Shown piece by piece: positions 7,001 to 13,880 of a stretch of DNA of 17,047 nt (its first letter is position 1; the number at the start of each line of letters is the position of its first letter). The stretch is from the NCBI GenBank assembly GCA_937900135.1, contig CALCDJ010000058.1:1-17047 (forward strand), given 5' to 3'. A program made the position numbers and the translations under genes. The notes beneath the pieces are model-generated. The model searched no databases and had not been told where the DNA came from. It was given only the letters and a program-made list of their open reading frames with translations. This stretch comes from an uncultured Blautia sp. Its GTDB lineage: Bacteria; Bacillota; Clostridia; Lachnospirales; Lachnospiraceae.

Positions 7001-8397
7001 GTACATTAACAAAGGTTCTCGCAGAGCAGATCAGACAAGTGGAAGAGGTTTATTTTGCAGAAAAAACCATGCAGCCCTATCGGCTGACGCATCATTTGAT
7101 GCCGCCGGTAGGCTGGCTGAATGATCCCAACGGTCTGTGTTATTTTAAAGGAAAATATCATGTGTTCTTTCAGTATGCGCCGTTTGAAGTGGAAGGCGGT
7201 CTGAAGTTCTGGGGACATTATTCCAGCGAAAATCTTATTGACTGGACATACGAGGGAGTTTCCCTCTGTCCGGACAGTCCCTGGGACTGCCATGGGGTGT
7301 ATTCCGGCTCAGCACTGACAGAGGGAGAGACGATGCATCTCTTTTATACTGGAAATATTAAGCTGGATGGAACATATGACTATATCAATCATGGACGCAG
7401 AAGCAGCACCATGCATGTGGCAAGTGAGGATGGCATTCATTTCAGCAGGAAGGAAGAGGTAATTTCTCCAGAACAATATCCTGAGGATTATACCTGCCAT
7501 ATAAGAGATCCCAAGGTCTGGAAACAGGGGAATCATTATCGAATGGTTCTTGGAGGAAGAAAGAAGAACGACAGCGGAGCCGTACTGTTTTATCAGTCAG
7601 AAGACCTGAAGAAATGGGACATGGAAAAAGAAATGACCACAGAAAAGCCCTTTGGCTATATGTGGGAATGTCCGGATTTTTTTGTCATGGGAGAACAGGA
7701 ATTTCTGTCAGTTTCTCCTCAGGGCGTAGAACGTGAGGAATATCGTTATCAGAATATATATTTGTCCGGATATTTTCCTGTAAAGGAAGGAAAGGTATCG
7801 GAGAAAGAATTCCGGGAGTGGGATATGGGATTTGACTTCTATGCACCTCAGACTTTTGTAGATGGAAAAGGAAGACGTATCCTGATCGGATGGATGGGAA
7901 TGCCAGATGCAGAGGAAGAATACAGAAATGAGACCTTAGAGGAAGGATGGCAGCATTGTCTTACCGTTCCACGGGAACTGACCTGTCAGGGAGAAAGACT
8001 GTATCAGTACCCGGTGGAAGAGTTGAAAAACTTAAGAGGAGACCGGTTACAGCTGTCTGAGAACAGGTGTGAGGCCATTGTACAGGGTTCGTTTGATCTG
8101 GAAATAGATACCTGGGGAAATCCGGTAACGGTGATGTTGTGTGATGCTTTTACCCTGGAATGCCGAGAGGGAGAAGTAATCCTTACCATGGAAGAAAAGG
8201 CCGGAGCTGGCCGTGGGAAAAGAAAAGCACTTTTGGCAGAGACAGAACAGATTCGGATGCTGGTGGATACTTCTGCTGTGGAAATTTATTTAAATCATGG
8301 AGAAGTGGTTTTTTCTTCCAGATATTACGGAAAGACCGGGGATCGTACGCTGAAAATCCAGGCGGATACATTTGCTGGGGCTTTATGGAAGCTGTAA
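6997..8397 (+). CDS. scrB: Sucrose-6-phosphate hydrolase, GH32 (466 aa)
   Basis: Cytoplasmic GH32 enzyme that would split sucrose-6-phosphate made by ScrA into glucose-6-phosphate and fructose. The three GH32 catalytic motifs are present: WLNDPNG (nucleophile Asp43), IRDPKVW (transition-state Asp171) and ECPDF (acid/base Glu224). The five-bladed propeller domain is followed by a C-terminal beta-sandwich. No signal peptide is seen. The ATG overlaps the scrA stop (ATGA at 6997-7000), with AAAGGG directly before it; the upstream TTG at 6973 is less likely. No fructokinase gene follows in the window. A strong terminator closes the operon. Confidence 0.93.
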   Translation: MSTLTKVLAEQIRQVEEVYFAEKTMQPYRLTHHLMPPVGWLNDPNGLCYFKGKYHVFFQYAPFEVEGGLKFWGHYSSENLIDWTYEGVSLCPDSPWDCHGVYSGSALTEGETMHLFYTGNIKLDGTYDYINHGRRSSTMHVASEDGIHFSRKEEVISPEQYPEDYTCHIRDPKVWKQGNHYRMVLGGRKKNDSGAVLFYQSEDLKKWDMEKEMTTEKPFGYMWECPDFFVMGEQEFLSVSPQGVEREEYRYQNIYLSGYFPVKEGKVSEKEFREWDMGFDFYAPQTFVDGKGRRILIGWMGMPDAEEEYRNETLEEGWQHCLTVPRELTCQGERLYQYPVEELKNLRGDRLQLSENRCEAIVQGSFDLEIDTWGNPVTVMLCDAFTLECREGEVILTMEEKAGAGRGKRKALLAETEQIRMLVDTSAVEIYLNHGEVVFSSRYYGKTGDRTLKIQADTFAGALWKL

Positions 8398-8434
8398 GGG
8401 AACTATTCACAAAAAGAGAATAAGAACGTATAAT

Positions 8435-8491
8435 AAAAGCAGGTGGGAAAGTAAAGATTCGCAGTCGGCATTTCCCCTACCTGCTTTTTTT
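8435..8491 (+). terminator. Terminator of the scrAB operon
   Basis: AAAAGCAGGT (8435-8444) pairs with the arm ACCTGCTTTT (8479-8488). The stem is extended inward by GGGAAA/TTTCCC with a two-base bulge, and the arm runs into a T tract ending at 8491. Confidence 0.9.
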
Positions 8492-8622
8492 GATATCCGA
8501 TGAAAAATTCGGAAAATAGATAAAGTACCTGACCGCCGATTGCTTTTTATAGAGATAAGGACCGCTGTGAAGGAAAAATGGCAGCAGTCCTTTACATAAA
8601 CAGAAACAGAGGCAGCAGAAAT

Positions 8623-8865
8623 ATGAATTACACATATATGGTACAGTGTGCAGACGGTACGTTTTATACCGGATGGACAAACTGTCTGGAAAAACGCCTG
8701 AAGGCACATAACAGCGGAAAAAACGGTGCAAAGTATACCAGAATGAAAAGACCGGTAGAGCTGGTATATTATGAAGGCTTTTCCACCAGAGAAGAGGCCA
8801 TGAGGCGGGAGTATCAGATTAAGCAGTTGAAACGAAAGGACAAGCTGCTACTGATGGAATTATAA
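8623..8865 (+). CDS. GIY-YIG domain protein, UPF0213 family (80 aa)
   Basis: A single-domain GIY-YIG protein, as widely found in Firmicutes (UPF0213). The GIY-YIG strands are seen as YTYMVQCADGTFYTGWTN, followed by the conserved Arg and His of LEKRLKAHNSG, the family segment KYTRMKRPVELVYYE, and a Glu-containing helix EEAMRREYQIKQLKR. The start at 8623 is chosen because family members begin about two residues before YTY and AGAGG lies 10 nt upstream. ATG 8578, with its own GAAGGAA site, would add 15 residues with no family counterpart. The role is unknown; the fold is shared with nucleases. Confidence 0.87.
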   Translation: MNYTYMVQCADGTFYTGWTNCLEKRLKAHNSGKNGAKYTRMKRPVELVYYEGFSTREEAMRREYQIKQLKRKDKLLLMEL

Positions 8866-8888
8866 GGGTTTTTGTGAGCGTGGTTCAC

Positions 8889-9551
8889 TCAAAGGGGAAG
8901 GTTTGCCACAAAGAAATACATCAATACAAAATGACAGGCGCTTCCTAGCATAATAAATACATGAAAAATTTCATGGGAACCGAAGTTCTTATGTCTGGAG
9001 TTAAAAATCGGCAGTTTTAATCCATAGATGACTCCGCCAATGGTATAGATGATGCCGCCGGCTAAAAGCCATCCGAATCCAGCTTTTGGGAGTGAATGGA
9101 AGATTGGGACAAAGGCAAGTACACACAGCCATCCCATGCCGATATAGAGGACAGAGGATACCCATTTGGGACAGGTGATCCAGAAGCTCTTTAAGACGAT
9201 GCCCAAAATGGCAATGCCCCATACCAGGGCACAAAGGGCATATCCGGTGGTGTTATGCAGCGCAATGAGGCATACGGGGGTGTAACTGCCTGCAATCATG
9301 ACAAAAATCATCATGTGGTCTATTTTACGAAGCCGCCGGTTTACTTTTTCGGAAGAATCTACAGAGTGGTAAATGGTACTGGCAGCGTATAAAAGAATCA
9401 TGGTTAAAATAAAAACACTGAGGGATACAAAGTGCAGATGATCTGGATTCCGCGCAGCTCTGATCAGCAAAGGGGTGGCTCCTGCGATAGCCAGCAGCAT
9501 GGCAATTCCATGTGTGATGGCGCTTCCCGGGTCTTTTAATTTCAGTTTCAT
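8889..9551 (-). CDS. Hemolysin III / PAQR-family membrane protein (220 aa)
   Basis: Seven-helix membrane protein of the Hly-III (PAQR-like) family. The conserved blocks are present: ASTIYHS after helix 2, the KIDHMMIFVMIAGSYTP segment in helix 3, and the C-terminal SHEIFHVFIMLGSACHF. The Ser, Asp and His residues in these blocks form the predicted metal-dependent hydrolase site of the superfamily. Function in bacteria is not settled; the hemolysin name comes from one Bacillus cereus protein. GGAGG (9561-9565) lies 9 nt before the ATG. A sigma-A promoter and a perfect palindrome lie upstream, so the gene may be regulated. Confidence 0.92.
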   Translation of the reverse strand: MKLKLKDPGSAITHGIAMLLAIAGATPLLIRAARNPDHLHFVSLSVFILTMILLYAASTIYHSVDSSEKVNRRLRKIDHMMIFVMIAGSYTPVCLIALHNTTGYALCALVWGIAILGIVLKSFWITCPKWVSSVLYIGMGWLCVLAFVPIFHSLPKAGFGWLLAGGIIYTIGGVIYGLKLPIFNSRHKNFGSHEIFHVFIMLGSACHFVLMYFFVANLPL

Positions 9552-9589
9552 AATGAATCGCCTCCTGAAAAATGATGTTTGAGATACAA

Positions 9590-9612
9590 CATGTAGTTTT
9601 AAAAACTACATG
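9590..9612. promoter_or_regulatory. Perfect palindrome in the 5' leader of the hemolysin III gene
   Basis: CATGTAGTTTT (9590-9600) and AAAACTACATG (9602-9612) are exact inverse complements around one base. The site begins about 8 nt after the predicted transcription start. It suits a dimeric repressor operator; a leader hairpin is the alternative. I do not recognise the cognate regulator. Confidence 0.6.
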
Positions 9613-9626
9613 AAAAGCATATGATT

Positions 9627-9654
9627 ACTATATCACAAAAAAACAGAATTGCAA
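9627..9654 (-). promoter_or_regulatory. Sigma-A promoter of the hemolysin III gene
   Basis: On the minus strand TTGCAA (9654-9649) and TATAGT (9632-9627) are separated by 16 nt. Predicted start is near 9620. Confidence 0.68.
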
Positions 9655-9726
9655 GGGTTTTTTAAAAAAGAAAAGACTTTTTGTATCCTGAGGCTAAATA
9701 AATCCAATAAAAAATGGAAATTCTGC

Positions 9727-9755
9727 TCATAAATTCTGAAAAACGAGCGATACTA
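9727..9755 (+). promoter_or_regulatory. Sigma-G-like promoter for spoVT
   Basis: TCATA (9727-9731) and GATACTA (9749-9755), spaced by 17 nt, resemble the forespore sigma-G boxes GHATR and CATWMTA, each with one mismatch. spoVT is a sigma-G gene in Bacillus subtilis. Confidence 0.42.
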
Positions 9756-9800
9756 ACATCAGACAATTATGGATCAATACCAGTATAAGGAGAAGAGTAT

Positions 9801-10349
9801 ATGAAAGCTACAGGAATTGTGCGCAGAATCGATGACCTGGGAAGAGTTGTAATTCCCAAGGAAATCCGCAGAACATTACGGATAAAAGAAGGAACCCCTC
9901 TGGAAATTTTTACGGACCGGGAGGGAGAAATTATTTTAAAGAAATATTCACCCATCGGAGAGTTGAGTATTTTTGCAAAAGAATATGCAGAAGCTTTGTC
10001 TCAGACAACGGGGCTGGTTTCCTGTATTACAGACCATGATCAGGTGGTAGCATCTGCAGGAACCGGGAGTAAGGAGTTTCTGGGAAAGGAGATCAGCAGG
10101 GAACTGGAGGAAATCATTTCCCAGCGACAGGGTATATGTCTGAATGCCGGGGAAAAAGGAAAAATTCCTGTGACAGAAGGGCAGAGAGAGCATCCCTTTG
10201 CCCAGGCCATCCAGCCCATTATCTGTGCCGGAGATGCTATTGGTTCTGTGATTCTTATGGGAAAAACAGAAAAAGATGTCATGGGGCAGGCAGAACAGAT
10301 GCTGGTGCAGACGGCAGCCGGATTTCTGGGGCGTCAGATGGAGCAGTGA
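9801..10349 (+). CDS. spoVT: SpoVT, AbrB-type forespore transcription regulator (182 aa)
   Basis: A late forespore regulator that in Bacillus modulates sigma-G genes. The N-terminal swapped-hairpin AbrB domain (about residues 1-50) is very typical: MKATGIVRRIDDLGRVVIPK, then EIRRTLRIKEGTPLEIFTD. A GAF-like C-terminal domain (about 55-180) follows. The length fits the roughly 178 residues of the Bacillus protein, which separates SpoVT from the shorter AbrB and Abh. AAGGAG (9787-9792) lies 8 nt before the ATG. It converges on the M15B gene with a 21-nt gap and no clear terminator between. Confidence 0.92.
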   Translation: MKATGIVRRIDDLGRVVIPKEIRRTLRIKEGTPLEIFTDREGEIILKKYSPIGELSIFAKEYAEALSQTTGLVSCITDHDQVVASAGTGSKEFLGKEISRELEEIISQRQGICLNAGEKGKIPVTEGQREHPFAQAIQPIICAGDAIGSVILMGKTEKDVMGQAEQMLVQTAAGFLGRQMEQ

Positions 10350-10370
10350 GTTCAGGTATCGTCAGAACCT

Positions 10371-10931
10371 TCACTGGGCTTTGTTCAGGCTTTGCTGAAG
10401 CTCATGGTATTCTTCCAGAGTCATGCCGGTAAGCGACAGATAAGAGGCCAGCGGTTTTGTTACAAAGCGGATATGCCATGGTTCATAGGGCACACCGGTA
10501 ATGGCTTCTTTGTGTTGTGGATAGCGCAGAACAAAGCCATAAAGAGGCGCGTGTCGCGCAAGCCAGATTCCTTCTTTGGCAGAGGCAAATGCTTCTGTGA
10601 GTTCCATGTGAACTGCCGGACAGGACAGATCGAGAGCCAGGCCGCTCTGATGTTCGCTGGTACCGGGAGCTGCCACATAAGGGCTTCCGGTATATAATTC
10701 TTTTTGGCGTTGGTAGGAACGGTAGCCGGAAACACCACAGAGATTCAAGCCATCCTGGCGGCTTCTAAGCAATAGTTCCATAGCTGCATGGGCTGTTTTT
10801 TCTTCCAGGAGACGCTTGGGATCGTTGGGCAGGGCATCAAAAGGAAGGCCGATATCCACCAGTGTTTCTGGAATAAAAGATTCCGAAAGCGGGTGTGCCC
10901 GGTTGATCAGTTGTGTATAATTTGTTTTCAT
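10371..10931 (-). CDS. M15B D,D-carboxypeptidase (VanY-like) without signal peptide (186 aa)
   Basis: A zinc peptidase of the VanY/DacY type that would trim the terminal D-Ala of peptidoglycan stems. The motifs are SGYRSYQRQ (about 68-76), TSEHQSGLALDL with ligands His94 and Asp101, and the C-terminal EPWHIRF with catalytic Glu150 and ligand His153. All active-site residues are present. Family members are normally exported, but this protein starts straight at the domain's usual first segment (LINRAHPLSE), and an in-frame stop at 10980-10982 leaves no room for a leader. AGGAGGGG (10940-10947) lies 8 nt before the ATG, inside the hairpin that follows pncB. Confidence 0.88.
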   Translation of the reverse strand: MKTNYTQLINRAHPLSESFIPETLVDIGLPFDALPNDPKRLLEEKTAHAAMELLLRSRQDGLNLCGVSGYRSYQRQKELYTGSPYVAAPGTSEHQSGLALDLSCPAVHMELTEAFASAKEGIWLARHAPLYGFVLRYPQHKEAITGVPYEPWHIRFVTKPLASYLSLTGMTLEEYHELQQSLNKAQ

Positions 10932-10981
10932 AAAAAGAACCCCTCCTTCCCTTCTATGTGTATGAAGGAATGGAGGGGGTT
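10932..10981 (-). terminator. Terminator-like hairpin between pncB and the M15B gene, containing its ribosome binding site
   Basis: Read on the minus strand, AACCCCCTCC...CCTTC (10981-10964) pairs imperfectly with GAAGG...GGAGGGGTT (10954-10938), and TTCTTTTT follows directly before the M15B ATG. The 3' arm contains the M15B Shine-Dalgarno. It can therefore stop pncB transcripts and also hide the downstream ribosome binding site. Confidence 0.62.
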
Positions 10982-10990
10982 ATGCATGTC

Positions 10991-12457
10991 TTACTGATCC
11001 AGAGATTTTTCACTCATTTCTTCCAGCAGATTTTTCTTCAGGTCATAGAGACGCTGGGAAAGATCCACATAGACTTTTTGCGGATTGACCAGACGTCTGG
11101 ATTCATCCCACAGTGTGTTCTGTTCCTGCTTACAGTATTCTCGAAGTTCCATAACAGATGGGGAGGTATAAACTCTCTTGCCATCTTTGATGGCGGGAAT
11201 CAGAAGTTCTCTCATCTCATAAGTACCGCCGAGCACCTTTGTTTTTTTCCAAGTGTCAATGGGGTCGAAGATGATCATGGTTTCTTCCGGATCAAAAGTC
11301 TCATCTGCCAGACAGATAAGGTCTGCCTTGATTTTACCAGTGGATTTACTGTAAATACGGTAAATGGTTTTATTTCCCGGATTGGTTACTTTTTCGGTGT
11401 TTTCGGAAAGTTTGATCTTAGGTGTAAAGGAATTGCTTCCAGCATCCTTTACAGCAGCCAGCTTGTAAACACCGCCAAAGGCCGGGTTGTCCTGGGAAGT
11501 AATCAGGTTGGTTCCCACACCCCAGGAATTAATCTTAGCATCCTGTGTTTTCAGGCTGTCAATGAGGTATTCATCCAGGTCGCTGGAGGCGCAGATGGTG
11601 GCGTCATCGAAACCGGCAGCAGCCAGCATCTTGTAGGCTTCTTTGGATAAATAGGCCAGATCGCCGCTGTCAATGCGAATTCCATATTTGGTAAGAGGAA
11701 TTCCCTGCTCCCGCATTTCTTCAAAAACACGGATTGCATTGGGCACACCGGATTTCAGCACATCGTAGGTGTCAACCAAAAGGGTACAGGCATCGGGATA
11801 CATCTGTGCGTAAGTTTTAAAGGCGGTATATTCGTCAGGAAAGCTCATAATCCAGCTATGAGCATGGGTTCCAAGAACGGGAACATCAAACATCTGACCG
11901 GTGAGTACGTTGGAAGTACCGGCACAGCCGCCAATGACAGCGGCACGGGCGCCGAAGATACCCGCATCAGGTCCCTGAGCGCGGCGAAGACCGAATTCCA
12001 TTACGCCATCGCCCTTGGCTGCATAGCAGACACGAGCTGCCTTGGTTGCAATCAAACTTTGATGATTAATGATGTTCAGGATTGCCGTTTCCACCAACTG
12101 GGCTTCCATAATAGGAGCCACTACTTTTACCAGGGGCTCTCTGGGGAAAACAACGGTTCCTTCCGGAATGGCATAGATATCGCCGGAAAAACGGAAGTTA
12201 CTCAGGTAATCCAGAAAATCTTCTTCAAAAATCTTCAGGCTGCGAAGATAAGAGATATCATCTTCTTCAAAATGAAGATTCTCAATATATTCAATCATTT
12301 GCTCCAGTCCGGCTGCAATAGCAAAGCTTCCGCCGCATGGATTGGTGCGGTAAAACATATCAAAAATTACAGTCTGGTTAGTTGGGTTTTTGAAATAACC
12401 CTGCATCATGGTCAGTTCATAGAGATCAGTGAGCAGAGTAAGATTGTTTGCTCTCAT
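10991..12457 (-). CDS. pncB: Nicotinate phosphoribosyltransferase (488 aa)
   Basis: Cytoplasmic enzyme of the NAD salvage pathway that joins nicotinate and PRPP to form nicotinate mononucleotide. Family signatures include the N-terminal LLTDLYELTMMQGYF, the block EFGLRRAQGPDAG, the active-site region GTHAHSWIMSF and the phosphate-binding IRIDSGDLAYLS. Length matches the bacterial type of about 480-490 residues. AGGAG (12466-12470) lies 8 nt before the ATG, and a near-consensus sigma-A promoter is upstream. The M15B gene lies 59 nt downstream beyond a hairpin. The gene looks intact. Confidence 0.95.
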   Translation of the reverse strand: MRANNLTLLTDLYELTMMQGYFKNPTNQTVIFDMFYRTNPCGGSFAIAAGLEQMIEYIENLHFEEDDISYLRSLKIFEEDFLDYLSNFRFSGDIYAIPEGTVVFPREPLVKVVAPIMEAQLVETAILNIINHQSLIATKAARVCYAAKGDGVMEFGLRRAQGPDAGIFGARAAVIGGCAGTSNVLTGQMFDVPVLGTHAHSWIMSFPDEYTAFKTYAQMYPDACTLLVDTYDVLKSGVPNAIRVFEEMREQGIPLTKYGIRIDSGDLAYLSKEAYKMLAAAGFDDATICASSDLDEYLIDSLKTQDAKINSWGVGTNLITSQDNPAFGGVYKLAAVKDAGSNSFTPKIKLSENTEKVTNPGNKTIYRIYSKSTGKIKADLICLADETFDPEETMIIFDPIDTWKKTKVLGGTYEMRELLIPAIKDGKRVYTSPSVMELREYCKQEQNTLWDESRRLVNPQKVYVDLSQRLYDLKKNLLEEMSEKSLDQ

Positions 12458-12511
12458 AATTTTTTCTCCTTATGATTGGTTAAAAGATAAAAACCATTAT
12501 AGTTATCTCAG

Positions 12512-12540
12512 ATTATAATATAGATGGTTTCAGGTTTCAA
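12512..12540 (-). promoter_or_regulatory. Sigma-A promoter of pncB
   Basis: On the minus strand TTGAAA (12540-12535) and TATAAT (12517-12512) are 17 nt apart. Predicted start is near 12505. Confidence 0.82.
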
Positions 12541-12577
12541 TAAGACTTTTGAAAAAGAGAGAGGGAGAAACCTGAAA
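12528..12577. repeat. 11-bp inverted repeat overlapping the pncB promoter
   Basis: TTTCAGGTTTC (12528-12538) is the exact inverse complement of GAAACCTGAAA (12567-12577), with 28 nt between. The first arm covers part of the -35 box and spacer, so a regulator site is possible. The rest of 12578-12676 is A-rich and shows no gene. Confidence 0.45.
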
Positions 12578-12676
12578 AAAAGGAGTTTTTGGGCTGTTGG
12601 AAAGTGCTTCCTATGGTGGGAAAATTCTGGAAAATAAAAAAATGAAAAAAAAATTAAAAAAATTTCAAAAAAGGGG

Positions 12677-12705
12677 TTGCATTTTTTTTTAAGCTGTTAT
12701 ATAAT
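12677..12705 (+). promoter_or_regulatory. Promoter of tRNA-Gln
   Basis: TTGCAT (12677-12682) and TATAAT (12700-12705) are separated by 17 nt. Predicted start is near 12712, about 37 nt before the tRNA. Confidence 0.78.
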
Positions 12706-12748
12706 ACAACCTGTCGCAAGCGAGAAAACAAATCGCTGATGAAGATGA

Positions 12749-12820
12749 AGGGCTATCGCCAAATGGTAAGGCAACGGACTCTGACTCCGTCATTTCAAGG
12801 TTCGAATCCTTGTAGCCCTG
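12749..12820 (+). tRNA. tRNA-Gln (CTG)
   Basis: A complete 72-nt cloverleaf. The acceptor strands AGGGCTA (12749-12755) and TAGCCCT (12813-12819) pair fully, with discriminator G12820. The anticodon stem ACGGA/TCCGT encloses CTCTGAC, giving anticodon CTG (Gln). The T arm is CAAGG-TTCGAAT-CCTTG. No CCA is encoded. It has its own promoter and terminator, and gene content changes after it. Confidence 0.95.
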
Positions 12821-12827
12821 CTCAATG

Positions 12828-12855
12828 AACCACTTCTGAGGAAGTGGTTTTTTTT
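12828..12855 (+). terminator. Terminator of tRNA-Gln
   Basis: AACCACTTC (12828-12836), loop TGAG, and GAAGTGGTT (12841-12849) form a perfect 9-bp stem; the T tract ends at 12855. Confidence 0.93.
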
Positions 12856-12862
12856 ATTTATC

Positions 12863-12893
12863 AGGAAATTAGTATATTTTGTACTAATTTCCT
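12863..12893. repeat. Perfect 12-bp inverted repeat after the tRNA-Gln terminator
   Basis: AGGAAATTAGTA (12863-12874) and TACTAATTTCCT (12882-12893) are exact inverse complements around a 7-nt loop. Neither strand has a T-run after it, so it is probably not a second terminator. It lies at the junction between tRNA-Gln and the accessory genes. It could be a protein-binding site or a boundary element. Confidence 0.55.
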
Positions 12894-12950
12894 AATAAAC
12901 AAAAAACGCTCCGCGAGGATACGACCAGATGCATAAGGCAAAAAAGTATT

Positions 12951-13865
12951 TTAATCGATATTAAGAGCATCTATCTTTTTTTGCGTTTCCAATGAAACAT
13001 ATGGATATACATCTTTCAGATAATATTTAACATGAGTTAATTCAGGTAATTGATAGGAAAATTCTTTTTCCTTTATTCCTTCCTTTGCAAGATGTATGAG
13101 TTTAAGGGCATAGGTTTCGTATTCTTTTAAATTCATATAGCAGGTATGATAGAAGTCGAATAGGATATATTCGGAGCTTCCGTTTGCTTTTAGAGCATCA
13201 CATAGCGTCAAGGCAACTTCATAGTTCTTATTTTCTATTAAAGCAGAGATAGAAGCAAGGTTTGCTGCGGATTGTTTACAAGCATTCATACAGGCATCAA
13301 ATTTTTCTCTTTCTTCTGAAGAAAGATTCATATCTTGGAGTTCAGTCATTCGGGTATAAAGTGGTGAAGCCTCCAGAATGTTTTGAGTTCCCATGATATC
13401 TGTAATAAATGTGATAATCACATCTGCGGCCTGATCATATTTTTTCTCTAATTCATATAATTTGGAATAAGCCATGGCACCTGCAAATGTATTGGATGGT
13501 ATGTGATTACTTTCTAATATAGTACGTGCGCTTTCTGAATTACCATCATTAATAGCATCCTGTGCCAAAGAGTAGGGAGATTCTTTTGGCGCTTCAGGAG
13601 CAGGGGATGGTGTCCACGCATTAATCAGAAGAATTACAGCAACAGAAAGAATTGCTGCGGCCAGTATATTAGAAAATATAAAAGAGAGTCTATACATACC
13701 GGTATGGCGGTTCATACGGATGCATTGTTTCAGAATCTGTGAGCTATAGGTATTGGAAGTCTTACCGTACAGTTCCTGAAACTGATGTTTTGAGGTAATA
13801 TTTTGTTTTTTTAGATATTCAAAAGTTTGTTGCTTATACAGGATATTCAGTAGTTTCTCATTCAT
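12951..13865 (-). CDS. Membrane-anchored helical-repeat (TPR-like) protein (304 aa)
   Basis: I do not recognise a named family. An N-terminal cytoplasmic part of about 58 residues is followed by one membrane helix (about 60-82), a short Pro-rich linker (PSPAPEAP) and about 200 residues of predicted alpha-helical pairs. These helices resemble tetratricopeptide repeats, for example SLAQDAINDGNSESARTIL and ASISALIENKNYEVALTLCD. By charge distribution the repeat domain would be outside the cell. The start follows GGGGA by about 7 nt, only 15 nt after the kinase stop, so the two genes share a transcript. It is likely a partner or sensor for the kinase; that role is inference. Confidence 0.8.
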   Translation of the reverse strand: MNEKLLNILYKQQTFEYLKKQNITSKHQFQELYGKTSNTYSSQILKQCIRMNRHTGMYRLSFIFSNILAAAILSVAVILLINAWTPSPAPEAPKESPYSLAQDAINDGNSESARTILESNHIPSNTFAGAMAYSKLYELEKKYDQAADVIITFITDIMGTQNILEASPLYTRMTELQDMNLSSEEREKFDACMNACKQSAANLASISALIENKNYEVALTLCDALKANGSSEYILFDFYHTCYMNLKEYETYALKLIHLAKEGIKEKEFSYQLPELTHVKYYLKDVYPYVSLETQKKIDALNID

Positions 13866-13880
13866 ACGAGTTCCCCGTTA

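Noticed and set aside
8873..8887. Hairpin GTGAGC/GTTCAC between the GIY-YIG and hemolysin III genes
   Set aside because: Only six pairs with a wobble and no T-run on either strand, so not called a terminator.
10958..11650. Plus-strand 230-codon frame opposite pncB
   Set aside because: It is the antisense of the clearly conserved pncB gene; composition is a shadow of its codons.
11858..12475. Plus-strand 205-codon frame opposite pncB
   Set aside because: Also antisense of pncB, and covers the pncB start and ribosome binding site.
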